A stretch of 64,000 nucleotides of DNA from Taenia hydatigena (taxonomy: Eukaryota; Platyhelminthes; Cestoda; Cyclophyllidea; Taeniidae): assembly GCA_036345935.2 (NCBI GenBank), contig JADWOT020000007.1, positions 7,591,394 through 7,655,393 on the forward strand. Reading direction: 5' to 3'. The notes beneath the pieces were generated by a model, which worked only from the letters and a program-made list of their open reading frames with translations, was not told the origin of the DNA and did not search any database. Positions 37,601 through 49,020 of the stretch are shown piece by piece (position 1 is the stretch's first letter; every line of letters begins with the position of its first letter). A program made the position numbers and the translations under genes.

Positions 37601-37695
37601 TTATGGAAGTGCTTGAAAGTAGCATCGTGCTCAACGCTGCAAACAACCAAGCAAAAACATTAAAAGGTATTTAAAACAGCCGGAACATTCAGCAA
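28626..37695. other. Long non-coding stretch
   Basis: About 9 kb without a convincing exon. 29742-30010 is higher in GC and has two overlapping minus-strand frames with balanced codons but no recognisable domain. The frame at 35460-35771 is open on both strands and looks like chance. No RNA genes were seen. Confidence 0.5.
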
Positions 37696-37706
37696 TTTAT
37701 TTTATT
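37696..37706 (-). terminator. PolyA signals of the F-box gene
   Basis: Two adjacent AATAAA motifs on the minus strand (AATAAAATAAA), 53-63 nt beyond the stop codon at 37759-37761. Confidence 0.5.
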
Positions 37707-37758
37707 CGCAAGGTTAATTTATAGTACTTTTGAAAGCAAACTAACACTAAGAAGGGTC

Positions 37759-38804
37759 TCAAAATAGACTTCCACCTCGATAGTACTCATTCCGCTTCCA
37801 AATGGAGACAAGACAGGCCCATCTAAATATCTCCATCCAATTCAGATAACCAAGTTCGCCCTCGTGCAGGCACCACAGTCGCCAATTCGTCGAAATGGCT
37901 GCTAATGGGGAGTCCCTAGAGCTGCCAAGGTCGCGATAAAACTCCTCGATCTGTTTCAGCGCATGCGCTTTGCCCTCTTTTGCAGTCACTGCAACTACCA
38001 CAATCAGTGTGGCAGGCTCCTTGCAATCGTCTTCAGTGTTATCCAAATATTCTACTTGTCTGTACACTTTTGCTAATCCACAAAGTAGAGAACACAGTTG
38101 GCTCTCCTAATCTTTGTTTTGTCTGCTGCGAGTAGATCGTCAGAATATGACGATATTCCGGGAAACTGTGACCCGATGCAAGACGACAGAAATGAGGTTT
38201 CGACCAAAACCTCAGTCAAGCCGCGCCTTTTTATTATGGGTAGGCGTAAGATGGCCTTCTGATGTTGGTTTTGCAATGGCACAAACACATCACTACTTCT
38301 ATCCACTTCATGCACATAAGGCTCAAGTGCGTGCAAATCTCCCACAGACAATGGCTCTATGCTCGCCGTCGGAGAGATAATGAGGCATGAAAGGGGTTCC
38401 AATGCACGTATGGAAACACGGGCGAAGGAGCGACGAAACCACAGACGATTTTGTTCCTTGTAATATAGGCAAGCTCGAAGAACAGTTAGGTGGGCAGCAG
38501 GCAAGTTCTCTGACCACAATGCATCACAGAGTTGCTTATCGAACCATGTAAAATTACCGATGTGTCCATATAAATCTTGGTGACTAATCTTCTCAGAAAA
38601 TATAGAGCTCAATCCTGGAATAGCTTTACTAAAACTCAAGCGACCAGCCTCATTGAGGAAACCGAAAATTCTTACTAATACTTCAAAGGGAAGATCACAA
38701 ATGCTTGGCACTTGTTCCTAAAAGTAATAAATGCCTTATGTGATGCACCGCAATAGAGACAGAAGCTAAAAGGGAGATCGCAAATGACTCACTCTGGTTG
38801 CCAT
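37759..38804 (-). CDS. F-box protein resembling FBXO4, two exons, with an apparent frameshift
   Basis: F-box proteins bring substrates to SCF ubiquitin ligases through SKP1. Exon 1 is 38804-38793 (MATR), followed by donor GTGAGT. The intron is 38792-38718 (75 bp, ending in ttttag), and exon 2 starts at 38717 in phase (EQVPSICDLPFEVLV...). Residues about 10-25 match an F-box start (DLPFEVLVRIFGFL). The frame stops at 38075-38073 after CVLYFVD. A second frame offset by one base then continues to a TGA at 37761-37759. It reads LAKVYRQVEYL, EPATLIVVVAV and NWRLWCLHEGELGYLNWMEI. In FBXO4 the atypical GTPase-like domain has comparable segments in the same order (an IYVAN strand, an LLVLSC strand, a C-terminal WLVQDTEAETL...GIEWIL region). 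This suggests one gene of about 330 residues with a one-base deletion near 38076, or a base-call error. FBXO4 orthology is a tentative call from recall; the F-box itself is clearer. PolyA signals follow. Confidence 0.55.
38718..38792 (-). other. Intron 1 of the F-box gene
   Basis: 75-bp intron with GTGAGT at the 5' end and a pyrimidine-rich ttacttttag at the 3' end. It joins MATR to EQVPSICDLP in phase 0. Confidence 0.55.
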
Positions 38805-39388
38805 GGTAAATGTCTGGTAGACCACGCAACTTCTGGCCCGCTCTGTGAATGATTTGAAATGACCGCATATCTGGTATACTGGTCGAGCACAGTCAGTCAA
38901 ACGATGCCGCAAATTCGATTTGCAAGGTAAATGACAAATTGTGTTTCTATAAAAATGTAAAGCAATGGGTTTCAGTACAGTCAAGGAAAACAAAGCTGGC
39001 GTTTGCTTTAGGTAACAAAATTTGTTTGAATGTAGCGCGATAGGGGTCTCCTTCAGTTGGGCGTGCTTAAACGATATATCAAAAATGCACGCACATACAG
39101 ATTGTTAATCGGCCATAGATGCGTATTTCAAAGGTTAGCTTATTTAAAATGTTAAAATTCAATTTACTAAAGTCGAACAAAGTTGTACAGTATTTGTGGC
39201 AATAAATGTCATCTCGTTCCCAAGTTTTATGATAAAACATTTATTACTTGTCAAAATGGTGTCTGCTATTGTTGTGATCGCCTTCCAACTCGAATGGCGT
39301 TGTTACTCAGAGATAACTGTCACAGTGTAGTCATAATCTGGAGTCGCAACGGTGATGACATAATCTATGCATGGTTGCTTGAGTTAGT
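38805..39388. other. Upstream region of the F-box gene
   Basis: No further exon recognised. Presumably holds the F-box promoter, but no TATA box was identified. Confidence 0.5.
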
Positions 39389-39812
39389 GAAAATGAAGGT
39401 GCGTTAGCTGAAGAGAGCCATTTTACTGCTCGATCCTAGAGTGGAAGGAAGGCGCAGTTAGCAATCATTCCTGGGTGTAATATTCCTTCCGCAATAACTG
39501 GTGAAATAATGCTCTTGTCATTTAGGTCAAGCGCATGGGGTGATTTGATAATGAAATATTCGGATATGCTCATGAATCAAGATAAAATAGGGAAGAATAG
39601 CATGTGTCCTAATGGTCACAGCATCGTTCAGGCTGAGATGAAGGCCATCGAAAAGGCTTCATTTTCTTCATATGAAATTCAATAGCAGGGGATGCGTTTC
39701 GGCAAGGAAGTGGTGAGGTGTATGGGAATCACATCTGACACGGGCACTTTTAAACCGCTTCCAATGACTGATGTGCCAATTTTACTAGCTCAAAAGATCC
39801 TCGATTTGGATG
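39389..39812 (+). repeat. 424-bp dispersed repeat, copy 2 (partner 10534-10957)
   Basis: Same-orientation homologue of 10534-10957 at equal length. The plus frame shares KYSDM, NGHSIVQAE, SSYEIQ, GMRFGKEVV and LPMTDVPILL with copy 1, but has a stop after SSYEIQ. Just beyond the shared part (39815-39960) another frame stays protein-like (DILKSDFVGM, MPSVYGDL). The original coding unit may therefore have been longer than the part kept in copy 1. Confidence 0.75.
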
Positions 39813-40386
39813 TTTCTGTTCCCAACTGGGAACCATCATGCTGATATTCTGAAATCAGATTTTGTGGGTATGGCTCATCTAAGCACAGAAGAAATGCCCA
39901 GTGTTTATGGTGATCTTCACCACAGTCAACTGTCTGAAGGCACTCCGTTCCTCACAATCCTTATCAGAAGCTAATAACTGTATTACTGACTTTACTAAGA
40001 CGAAATATCGAACGGAAAGTTTTTGGATTCCAAAAAAAATGTTGTGTAGTTAATAATTTTACTGTAAAGCAAAAAGTTTGTTTTAAGAGGGGATCCCCTC
40101 GTCCTTCTAGCCTACTTGCCACGATGATGTGCCCACAGAACGGTGAGTTAAAAATTACCGAGCATCCGTCAACTTCACACTCAAATGTTGCTCTGTGCAA
40201 GCGAAGTAGTGAATCTGCATAATTATTGTACTGCTAGGTCTCTTTTCGATAGTCTTCGACCTGATTGCTCTCGTATCTGCTGCATCGCACCAGAGATCCA
40301 CAGACGTGGAGCAAGCACAAATGCTAGAGGCTCATTTGGGAGTTCGAATGAGGGTGTATCCTCCTGCCAGCAATATGCTACTAATG

Positions 40387-40500
40387 GTGCGTTCCCTCTC
40401 TTTGCGTTCATAGTGAGTGACATACTTGTACGCACTTCAAGATAAACCATATGATGATGTACTTGGCAGCATTCTATGGTGCCCGTTTCAACTTAACCAG
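40387..40500 (+). other. Intron 1 of CAP copy A
   Basis: 114 bp, GTGCGT...ttaaccag, phase 0. It lies between the NMLLM and EYSSRLE segments, the same position as in copy B. Confidence 0.55.
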
Positions 40501-40731
40501 GAATACTCAAGTAGACTGGAACCACTAGCTGATTATTGAGCCAGCCAATGCAGATTCGAGCATCCGAATTGGAGGCAACATCCACATTACGAGGGACTTC
40601 AACAAAATATCGCAGCTGTCGGTGGTGTTAAGCCACCTATCAACGAAGCCGCTTGCGGATGGAGGAATGAAGACAAGCACTACAATTATTTCAACAACTC
40701 TTGAAGCTACGTGTGTAGTCATTACACACAG

Positions 40732-40947
40732 GTAAGAGAACACCACATACACGCCACTAATTGGGTGCAGCGCATAGATGCTATTAAGTGTGCTTTGTAA
40801 GGTTACTTCTTCGCAAGCATCGAATGCCTACTTGCAAGTTAGTGCAGGTTAAGAAAGGAGAAGCAAATGGATGGAAGTGCAGAACATGGTTTTACGTATC
40901 TACCCACCACACAGTATGGCTTGTCATGCTTTCATTGCGCATAACAG
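40732..40947 (+). other. Intron 2 of CAP copy A
   Basis: 216 bp, GTAAGA...gcgcataacag, phase 0. It separates HYTQ from MVWAKS inside the first CAP signature. Confidence 0.6.
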
Positions 40948-41418
40948 ATGGTTTGGGCGAAATCAAATCTGCTGGGCTGCGCCATGCGGCAATGTGACTA
41001 CATGCGACCTGATTGGAGGAATTCACAATACTTTATCGTTTGTCAATACAAGCCCGCGTAAGCATGACTTCCTTTAGACCGATTGCCTGATTGGCCGGCT
41101 GACGGAAGGAATGATGAGATTATGACATATACATGTGAGACCAGTTGCAGCCAATCTCCAAAGGGACACGTATGTGTCCGCAATCAGTGCGTCCAAAAGT
41201 CTGCATGCAAAAGGGTGCTACCGACATTGAGATTAAAGGGTCTTAAGGACAGAACTCTGCCAGGATGCGTGGTGTTGAAGCATGCCTAATGACCACCGAC
41301 TAGACTGATTATATCTGTCCTGGTGTTGCTGACGGCAAAAGCACGTCTTCTACTCATATTACCGCACCTGCTTTCTTGTCTGGCTTGAGAGCCAAGGCAT
41401 TTGTGGTTTTGATGATCG

Positions 41419-41424
41419 AATAAA
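41419..41424 (+). terminator. Possible polyA signal of CAP copy A
   Basis: AATAAA 130 nt after the TAA at 41287-41289. Plausible but isolated evidence. Confidence 0.3.
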
Positions 41425-43214
41425 ATCATGGTTTTCTTCGCCATTCTTGGTTCTCAGCGCAGCATCGGTTAGAGGCGTACACGCAATTGCACACCTGAGA
41501 AAATTTGAGTACTGCCACGCAAGATGTTTATCGTACGGAGTGTTGAGATTCAAAGCATAGCATAAATGCAAAATAACAAAGTGGGGACATATTCAGTCAC
41601 AATCAAGTTCCAAAGGTTCAGCTCTTAGCATTGGGGAAGGGTTTATGCATTGCAATCAAAGCATTGGCCTTTGCCATCCAGTTTTGTCGGATTTTAGTGG
41701 TTTGGACTTCTGTTGAAGGCTAATAGAAGCTATATGTGACCTATTACCAACCAGTCCTTTTAAATCATGCAATGCTATCATTCTTCTGCATTTGTGTCTG
41801 CACTCTTGGTGGCATGATAAGTGACAGGCTAGTTCATAAGCAAGCCGCGCTTAACCAGACCACTGACCGCACCATTGCTTCTTAATAAATGCAGAACGTT
41901 ATAGGAGGCCTCTTAAGCGTAATTTAATTCATTAAATAATCGGAGCAAGCAATATATTGGCCCTACCATACCTACTTTGAGAGTGCAGTTTCTGTGATAA
42001 ATGGTACATTAGTGGCTTGGCAAGAAATGTCGGGCAAATTGATGCATTTAAGTGGCGCTGACTTGTATGACTTGGCGGCAAGTTTGATAATTAGATCGTC
42101 AACGTCTGCACACAGTGTTGATTTTTGCTTAACGTGCTGCAGAGTAGAAGTAGTGAATTCCTTTGAGCGCTACAGAGCGGTATGCAATGGACAAGACTTC
42201 GGTGCAGATGATTTCTTACCAACGCGTATGAGTGAGAGTAGAGGTGGTGTGACGCAAGCGTGTGTGTCTACGTGCCTGCGCGATATGCGACTGAACACGA
42301 AAAAAATGGCTGAGATAATGACTAAAATTCAGCCTCACATAATTATTTTCCGAATTAATCTTGGTCTCATAGTGAGTGTTAGCGTGCATAAATGATGGTT
42401 GTGTGGCACGATTTCAACTGATGAGGATAAGGTGGACAAGGGCGTTATGTTCAAGAAAGTGCTTAATAGTCAAACATGGAAGTAGGACTTTCAAAACATG
42501 TAAATAGAACAATTGTTGAGAATGCAGTTATCTCCCACAGATACCATCTTTGATGACGTGTATTCTCGCAGTCGGGTACTTGGCGATAGCTCAGTGTGGG
42601 TAGAGTTATGCACCACTAGCAGTGACCGGGGCACGAGTTGCTGCAAATCGAACCCATAGGTCACCCCAGGTATTAGTTTTTGTAGACCATAAGCAGCTCT
42701 GCCATCGTGTTTGTGAAACAGGGTTGTTTAAAACCTTACACACAGTTTGTTTTTTAGCCCTGATGGCACTTGACTTGCTGCACCCCAACTTATTTTGTCT
42801 AAAGTGTCTACTGAAAGTCTATTCCATTTTATGCGTCCATTCTACAAGATTTTAATTATCAGAAGAACCAGTGAGATCGTCTCGTGACCATTCTTCCGTC
42901 AAATCCCTGTTACCCTTATTATGAAGAGTGCCGTGTCAAATTTGCAGGATGAGGGTCGGATTCAATTAATGCGGGGTGGGTTATTTTATGGTGTTCGTCT
43001 CGCCTAGCTCAAAAAATCAAGCATCAGCAACTTAGCCATGCCTTGTATGCCTCAACGCTTAGAAGCTGGCCTGTAAACCCCATAACCGTGTTTTTTACGA
43101 AATGGCAATCGCTTAGGTGTTTAGGCTACATTAAGTGTCACATTTTCATTCATTTCGTCATTCGGTTTAATCGCATCGACTCTAACCCGCTTCCGCTCAG
43201 CCTAGCAACAGTAT
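41425..43214. other. Non-coding stretch
   Basis: No gene recognised. The 133-codon frame at 41994-42395 shows no domain. A tRNA-like box A string and an inverted box-B-like string occur at 42587-42599 and 42644-42654 (see findings). Confidence 0.5.
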
Positions 43215-43795
43215 CTCATCGGCTCATATCTTCATACCCAGCCTTATCAAACGCGACCACTTGGCGCATCATTATTGGCTAGAGTGCTATCCTTATACGA
43301 TTAGCTGAAATGTCTGACTCTCTTGCTTTGATAAGCTTCTCTGACCTTAATTCGAAATTAGGTATCCTTGCATTAAACATCAAAGCAGCGCTGTTTCAAT
43401 TGGAAAGTTTCTCTTTTGGTTGGGGAATATTGAAATACATGAGCATGCGAATGAAATAAATGGCTTTACGCATGTCTTACTCGGTGATATTATTAATGTA
43501 TTGGAAAGACTAGAAGGTTGAAGGATCTTTTAAGTGCGAATCCTTCCTCCTTTGACAGAGGTGTTATAACTAATTTGTACACTGTAAGTCTCAATTCCTC
43601 CCTTATCATTTTCATTATCAAAATTTACAGATTGGAAGACGTGGTCCAGTCCTATTCCACTCCTATGCACCATTTGTTAGAAAAGGTGCTAGCAGAGGTG
43701 GGTTTAACTTTGAATTCCACAATCATTCCTTTATATTGAAAAAGGAGGCGGGGGAGGATGAGAAAGGCGAATGTCAGACGAGTGTTAGCTATCTA
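43215..43795 (+). repeat. Old copy (C) of the 2.2 kb family, 5' part
   Basis: Aligns with left-arm sequence 16910-17595 in the same orientation at roughly 70-75% identity by eye. Landmarks are atcaaacg, cagcagcg.tgtt, aaatccttc.tcct, ttttcattatcaaa.ttacag.ttggaagacgtgg and gagtgttagctat. A block of about 130 bp present in the arms (about 17050-17180) is missing here. The match breaks off at gttagctatcta and resumes at 48384. Confidence 0.75.
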
Positions 43796-46700
43796 GTGGT
43801 GTCGAATCGTCGCAAAATTTAATTTTGTGGAGCATCCTACCCATTGATAATAAGTAGATTGTCACAGTCGAATTTGATCTGCTGTAGCCTTACCAGCACT
43901 TGCCTTTTGCTAACATTTGATTTATCAATGTCCTTGCGCAAATGTCAACAGTGTTTGGCTTTCCTGAATGGCCGTAAAACTGCAAAGTTTAAGACATGAT
44001 GGAAAATAATTTTGTCTACGAAATTGTCACGGAGACATCAAGGAAAAAGTGTTTACATACTGGCAAGTAGATATTTGGAGTTGGAAATGAGAGACTTATG
44101 CGCTTCGCGAAAGAAAGACATAGTTATCCTGCATCAGGAGGTTACTCGCCGCCTTAGGAATGCCATGCACACACACGGCGCAGTTTTAGTGAAGGATTCT
44201 TGACTGGTTCGCGATCCACTCATTGTATGTCAGTGGTACGCTGTTTGCGTTGATGCTTACCAATGTATATAATATCACCTCGACGGTGTCATCATTCGTG
44301 TCCTCGTGCCTAGCATCAGATATGCCAGGCTCCCACATTTGATAGGTTGTTGGTTGGTAGAAAACTTGACGGCTAGCAGCCTAACATTAGGCTGCCCCGT
44401 TAGAATATTTTTGTCCTTAATTGTTCTTTCTTGCATGGAGTTTGTCTAATCGACACCCAAGTCTAGTGATAATCTGTAATAACTGGTGCACAGTAGGAGA
44501 GCCCATGCCGGCTTCGTAAAGGGTAAATTGTATAAGCTAAATGGATTCCCATCGATATGATTAGCCCATCATCAGCAGATAGACGTGTTTAAGCCCATGG
44601 GCGAATTAGACGGAGACTTAGACCCGAATTCAAGATTTGGCTTTCTCCACTTCACTGCCGGTAGGCGCGCGCACCCATTTTCTGCCTCTGCACATACATG
44701 CACACATAGAAGATGGGCTTCACAGACAGATGCAGGTTGAAACGATACGACTGTTGACCAGGACCAAACCATCTAGCTACAAACCCGGCCCCCTTAGTAA
44801 CGCTTGTAGCAGTCTTTTTTCCTTTTCTAGGTCACTCTAAACCTTTAGCCTGAGGTACGTTTTGCTAAAAGAAGGTCAGAATTCCTGAGTTTGAGGTTTT
44901 TTGTGACTTAAATACACAACTGTATACAACACTTAGAAAGGCTTAAGAGGATGACAAACACTAGAATGGTTAGTGTAGAGCTGTGATAGCAAGAATTTTT
45001 GATCAAAGGTTGTGCATGGATATGTTGAAATCAGGAACTCACTCGAGACTGCTAACTTGGGTCAGGTGTAAAGCTTCTGCATTTAGAAAGGCTCGGTTCA
45101 AATTGGGAGAACGCTGGAAATCTGTGGGTTGCTGAATTATCCCTGACGAAATCAAATAGTAAATTAGTATTTACCAGATCTCTAAAGAGCGATTATGCCA
45201 ATTAAAGCAGCAGTGGGATGCTTATTAAGAGGTGTTCCACATCCAAGTAGTAACCGGTGGAGTGACTCGGACTTTTCATTAGCCACGCCGAATGCCCACA
45301 CACCAAATACGTGCAGTAAAGTAACGGAAATCAAGTCAAATATACCATGATTTATCAGCCCCTACAACGCTGATAATAGGCCAGATAATAAGAGCAGCTT
45401 TAGCCTAACCTCAAATTAAACCACGAACAAATGAACGTCAAATGACTAATGCAAACGGACGTAAACTCCCAAAAGTCATCCCACCACCACCCCTCACACG
45501 TCCAATCAGTGGTAAGCAGGCATCTAATTCATTCTATTTAAAGATCTGTATTTTATGATCTACCCAGGCAATTAATGAAGCTTGCCAGTTTTCTTTTCAA
45601 GCATGCCTCCCTAGTAGGACAATGGGTCAATGAGCTTCGCAGTTCATCGCCAGCAGTCATCATAATTCACGCCTGGAAAGAATTATTTTTCCCAGAACTG
45701 GTTACGAAACGACAACTACTGGAATAATTTAATGGTGGGTTGCATAAAGGCTTCTAGTAAACAGTAATTTCGCACACAAAATGCGGGGTTTATACAAATT
45801 ATGCCATGACTGCGTCAAGGAAGTTGGGATGAAGAATAAAATTGGCATCTTCTTAACAAGCAAAATGCAGTAGTAGGTGCCCATCCAGCCTTATCTTTCA
45901 TCGCTTATTTTTTTACGATTTACGGTCCTAAGAACGTGAATTGAATTTTATATGTTCAGGGGAGTTACCGAATCCACCCTTCAGCCCCTGGTTGGCTTGC
46001 ATCCAGGGCCTTGCGACTGGTTAATTCCAACCTGATCCAGATAATGCTACCACGGGTCAAATTGGCTCAAAGTGGTACGAAAAGCTGGGTCTGTCAAATT
46101 ATTTTCTCGATGCGCTTTTACTCTCTTTCTCGATGTGGTTATTTGCCCCTTCATTTCAGCATTTCGGATGCGATCAGCACTTTAAACGTCAGCCAAGTGA
46201 TTTTACGTTCACCTTTAATTCTCTGGCTCATATTGGCAAAGTAATTGTAGCTCGCTTAAGCATTTATTAAGATTGCGTAAAGCTTATCAGAAATGCACAA
46301 CTTTCGCTGATATAAAAAGGTCTTCTTGCATTCTGTTTAAACGCCTTACACAAAGCGACTGCAAAGTTGAAGAAACGATGTGAAACACAAACACCCTTTT
46401 GCCACTGTTATTTACCTACGAAACTCCAAATATTTCTCGTTTGTCATGGAGAATGGGATTCCAAGTACAAGTGCTTGTGCCAATGCCTACCAGAACCTAA
46501 TCCACATTAAAAATTCTCCATGCCTGGAGAGGTGGGAGCATGGTTTGTAGCACCAACACTATTAATTTTTGCTGGAAACCAAATGAAGACTAATGTGAAT
46601 CAGAAGGAGTTGGAGTGCTTCGAAATAGTTTTGAATTTAGGCGTCCTCTGTTGGTGCCTAATGTCATTGTCAAATAGACGTCCTCTTTTTCTTCCTTCTC

Positions 46701-48345
46701 ACTTGTATTTTTGCCAATGTCGTCTCTTTTTGCTTACGGTCGCCTGAGGTAACCAAGCAACTCAAGGGCAACTTTTGAAAAGGCTAGCTCTGTATTCCGC
46801 ATGAATTCACACTGTCAAAAATACCATCCAGCGAAAATTAATCAATCGTCCTGTTTTTTCAGATATCTTTGCATTGGCCATGCAAACAAATGTCAAAATA
46901 GCAGAAAAAGCTTTGTCCGCTCTGCCACTATGTTGTGACTGCCTTAATGGCAGGAAAGTGTTCCTTGATCTCCTCTCGATGGCATGTGTAATGAAGTGCA
47001 GTCGCATTAACATGCATTAAAACGAGCGACTTTTAGAACCAAAATGATCTCGACAAGTGGGTTTTGCTAGTAAGTTGGTAAAATGACTTGCCAACTCGAC
47101 CACTGACTGCAAAGATGCGCATTCTTAAATTAGTATTTGAGGCAGCTTCCTTTGCATTGTTGCTGGCCTGGTGCATTGGGTCGAATTATATCCGCTTCTC
47201 CCACTTTCTTGCAATTTTATTTGTTGTTTAACCACTGCTGAATGAAGATAGGAAGAAGAGACTTTGTTTATTGCATTCTTGATGGGCAAATGTAAAAAGA
47301 CCAGTTTCTGAGCCTGCTCACGTTTTAAATCGCCAAATGTAAAAAGGGCCGTTATGACGATAACCAATCTAAAGGCAGCACTTTGACAGATAAGCAGTAT
47401 TGTTCGTGAAAAAGAGTAATATCAAAACCAAAGGGACAACTTTTTATTCTGTCCAGAAAAGAAGATGTCATAAAGCATTACGTCCAACACATCGGTTATT
47501 TCACCTAAATCAACTGGAGCAACTTGTGTTGGTTGTGTTTTACTAGCAATTATAAAATCTGCCTAACAAAACATATTGACAACATTGTAGGCCTCTATGC
47601 AGTTAGATTAAGTGCAATTTGAGCAATGACTATTCTCTTTGAGCAGCGTAGTCACTGGCATGAGCGCAGAAACGCCATAGATAATTGGTCATGACTGTCA
47701 TGCGTGTTGAATGTTCACCATGTAGGCTCAACTTTGTTGTGACCTCATTCGATATCAAAATACTGCTCGCTGATGGCAGCGAAAAGAATCCGGGTCACAC
47801 AGTAGACACACACGCATGCATAGCAACGTTTTTGACAAGTTAAATAAGGTAGTTACACCACCAGGATTTGCTCACTGGATCGAATTTCCTCTTTTCGTTT
47901 TAACTTCATTCATAACTTGGTCTACTCTTGCAGGACATCCCTTTAGACTTTGCAAGATACAAGTTTTTGGATCAAAAACGCAAATAGACCTTGCATTAAA
48001 TCCACTCACAGAAGTAGTGTTAACCAGAATAGCAAATGCAAAATCCATTCCATATGGAGCGCATGTTCACTCGTAAGTCAGGTTGCTTAGCGCATATCCA
48101 TGTCAGGCAAAGTAAGACAGCTTGCCGGATGCCACTGGAATCAGCAAACATATTTATGATTGTTGCGTTTGCAAGCAAATACGCAAATAAGAAATTGGTG
48201 GTTTATACACCACGCTCAAAAGGGGCCTCCTAATAATCCTGTGTCGCTGTCTATAACTATCTAACCTATTGGTGAGGTCTGACGCAGCAAAGTTTCCAAA
48301 TGATGCGAAACAGAGAAAGCAAATGCTGTGTTTCCGGGCTATCTA
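43788..48345. mobile_element. Candidate ~4.55 kb insertion splitting repeat copy C
   Basis: The homology to the left arm stops at 43796 and continues at about 48384, so 4.5 kb of unrelated DNA interrupts the copy. The octamer GCTATCTA occurs at both edges (43788-43795 and 48338-48345), a possible target-site duplication. No terminal inverted repeats and no transposase or reverse transcriptase motifs were seen inside. The element type is unknown, and an 8-bp match could be chance. Confidence 0.4.
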
Positions 48346-48383
48346 TAGGGCAAATAAGATAAAAAGCAATTACGTCACTTTTC

Positions 48384-49020
48384 AGGCACATGAAGGCATA
48401 TGGCGAAAATGACGGAGAGGTTCTATAAATTCTGTTGCCTTTGTGGTGAATTAGAACCGACCCCATCGTATTGCGAAAAGACAAGCAAATTGAGCAAGAC
48501 CCACACATGTTTACTAAAATGTAAAACACTGAAGATGGATTGGTGAAGTCTTGTTAATGGCTGAAGAAGTGATGTAGCGCAGAGGCTGATAAAATAGAGA
48601 TTCGTCTACTTGTACCGTTTGTTGCACAGAGGATTGTCACTCACATCAAAGTAAAAGCCAGTCTACTCAATGTTACTCACCTGTTGATAACCTAAGGTAC
48701 AATTATTAGTCATGAACATGTATGCCTGTGCGCGCCTGCACACGAATGTATTCGTGTACAAAGACATGCGTGTAAATAGAGAAGCGCAATTTAAGAAGAA
48801 AAGAAATTACTTTAGTGCTCACGGAGCAAGTACGCACAGGATAAGTTGATGGTTTCGAATGACGCGGGGCACACTATACACTTGTAGGCAGCCATTCCGA
48901 CGGAGCGGATGATTTGATGCTTAAGGTCCAGTAGCAGAACTTGCAGTACATTCAAAGCAAGAGCAAATATACTGACTGCATTTGCCCTCAGTCTTGCACC
49001 TTTTTAAACGCAGAAGAGCA
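48384..49020 (+). repeat. Old copy (C) of the 2.2 kb family, 3' part
   Basis: Continues the alignment with the left arm (17598-18224) from ggcacatgaaggca. Other landmarks are gcgaaaagacaagc, gggcacactatacactt and tttgccctcagtcttg. It keeps the segment lost from the right arm. Weak similarity runs about 20 bp past the point where the two young arms diverge, so that breakpoint lies inside the family unit. Confidence 0.75.

Larger units (their letters stand above)
40219..41289 (+). pseudogene. CAP-superfamily (venom-allergen-like, SCP/TAPS) gene, copy A, damaged
   Basis: CAP proteins are secreted Cys-rich proteins, often expanded in parasitic worms. Exon 1 (about 40219-40386) gives a hydrophobic leader (LIALVSAAS) and the segment VYPPASNMLLM, ending at donor GTGCGT. 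Exon 2 (40501-40731, after cttaaccag) gives CRFEHPNW, YEGL, QNIA and ends SHYTQ at donor GTAAGA, so the CAP HYTQ signature is split by the intron. Exon 3 (40948-41057, after gcataacag) gives MVWAKSNLLGCAMRQC and YFIVCQYKP, the second CAP signature, and ends at donor GTAAGC. A fourth exon (about 41109-41289) would give a Cys-rich tail (PKGHVCVRNQC) in matching phase. Two stops break exon 2: TGA at 40537-40539 (Trp in copy B) and TGA at 40702-40704 (Cys in copy B). No ATG precedes exon 1 in frame (ATA at the likely site in both copies). Almost certainly a pseudogene unless those are errors. Confidence 0.75.
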
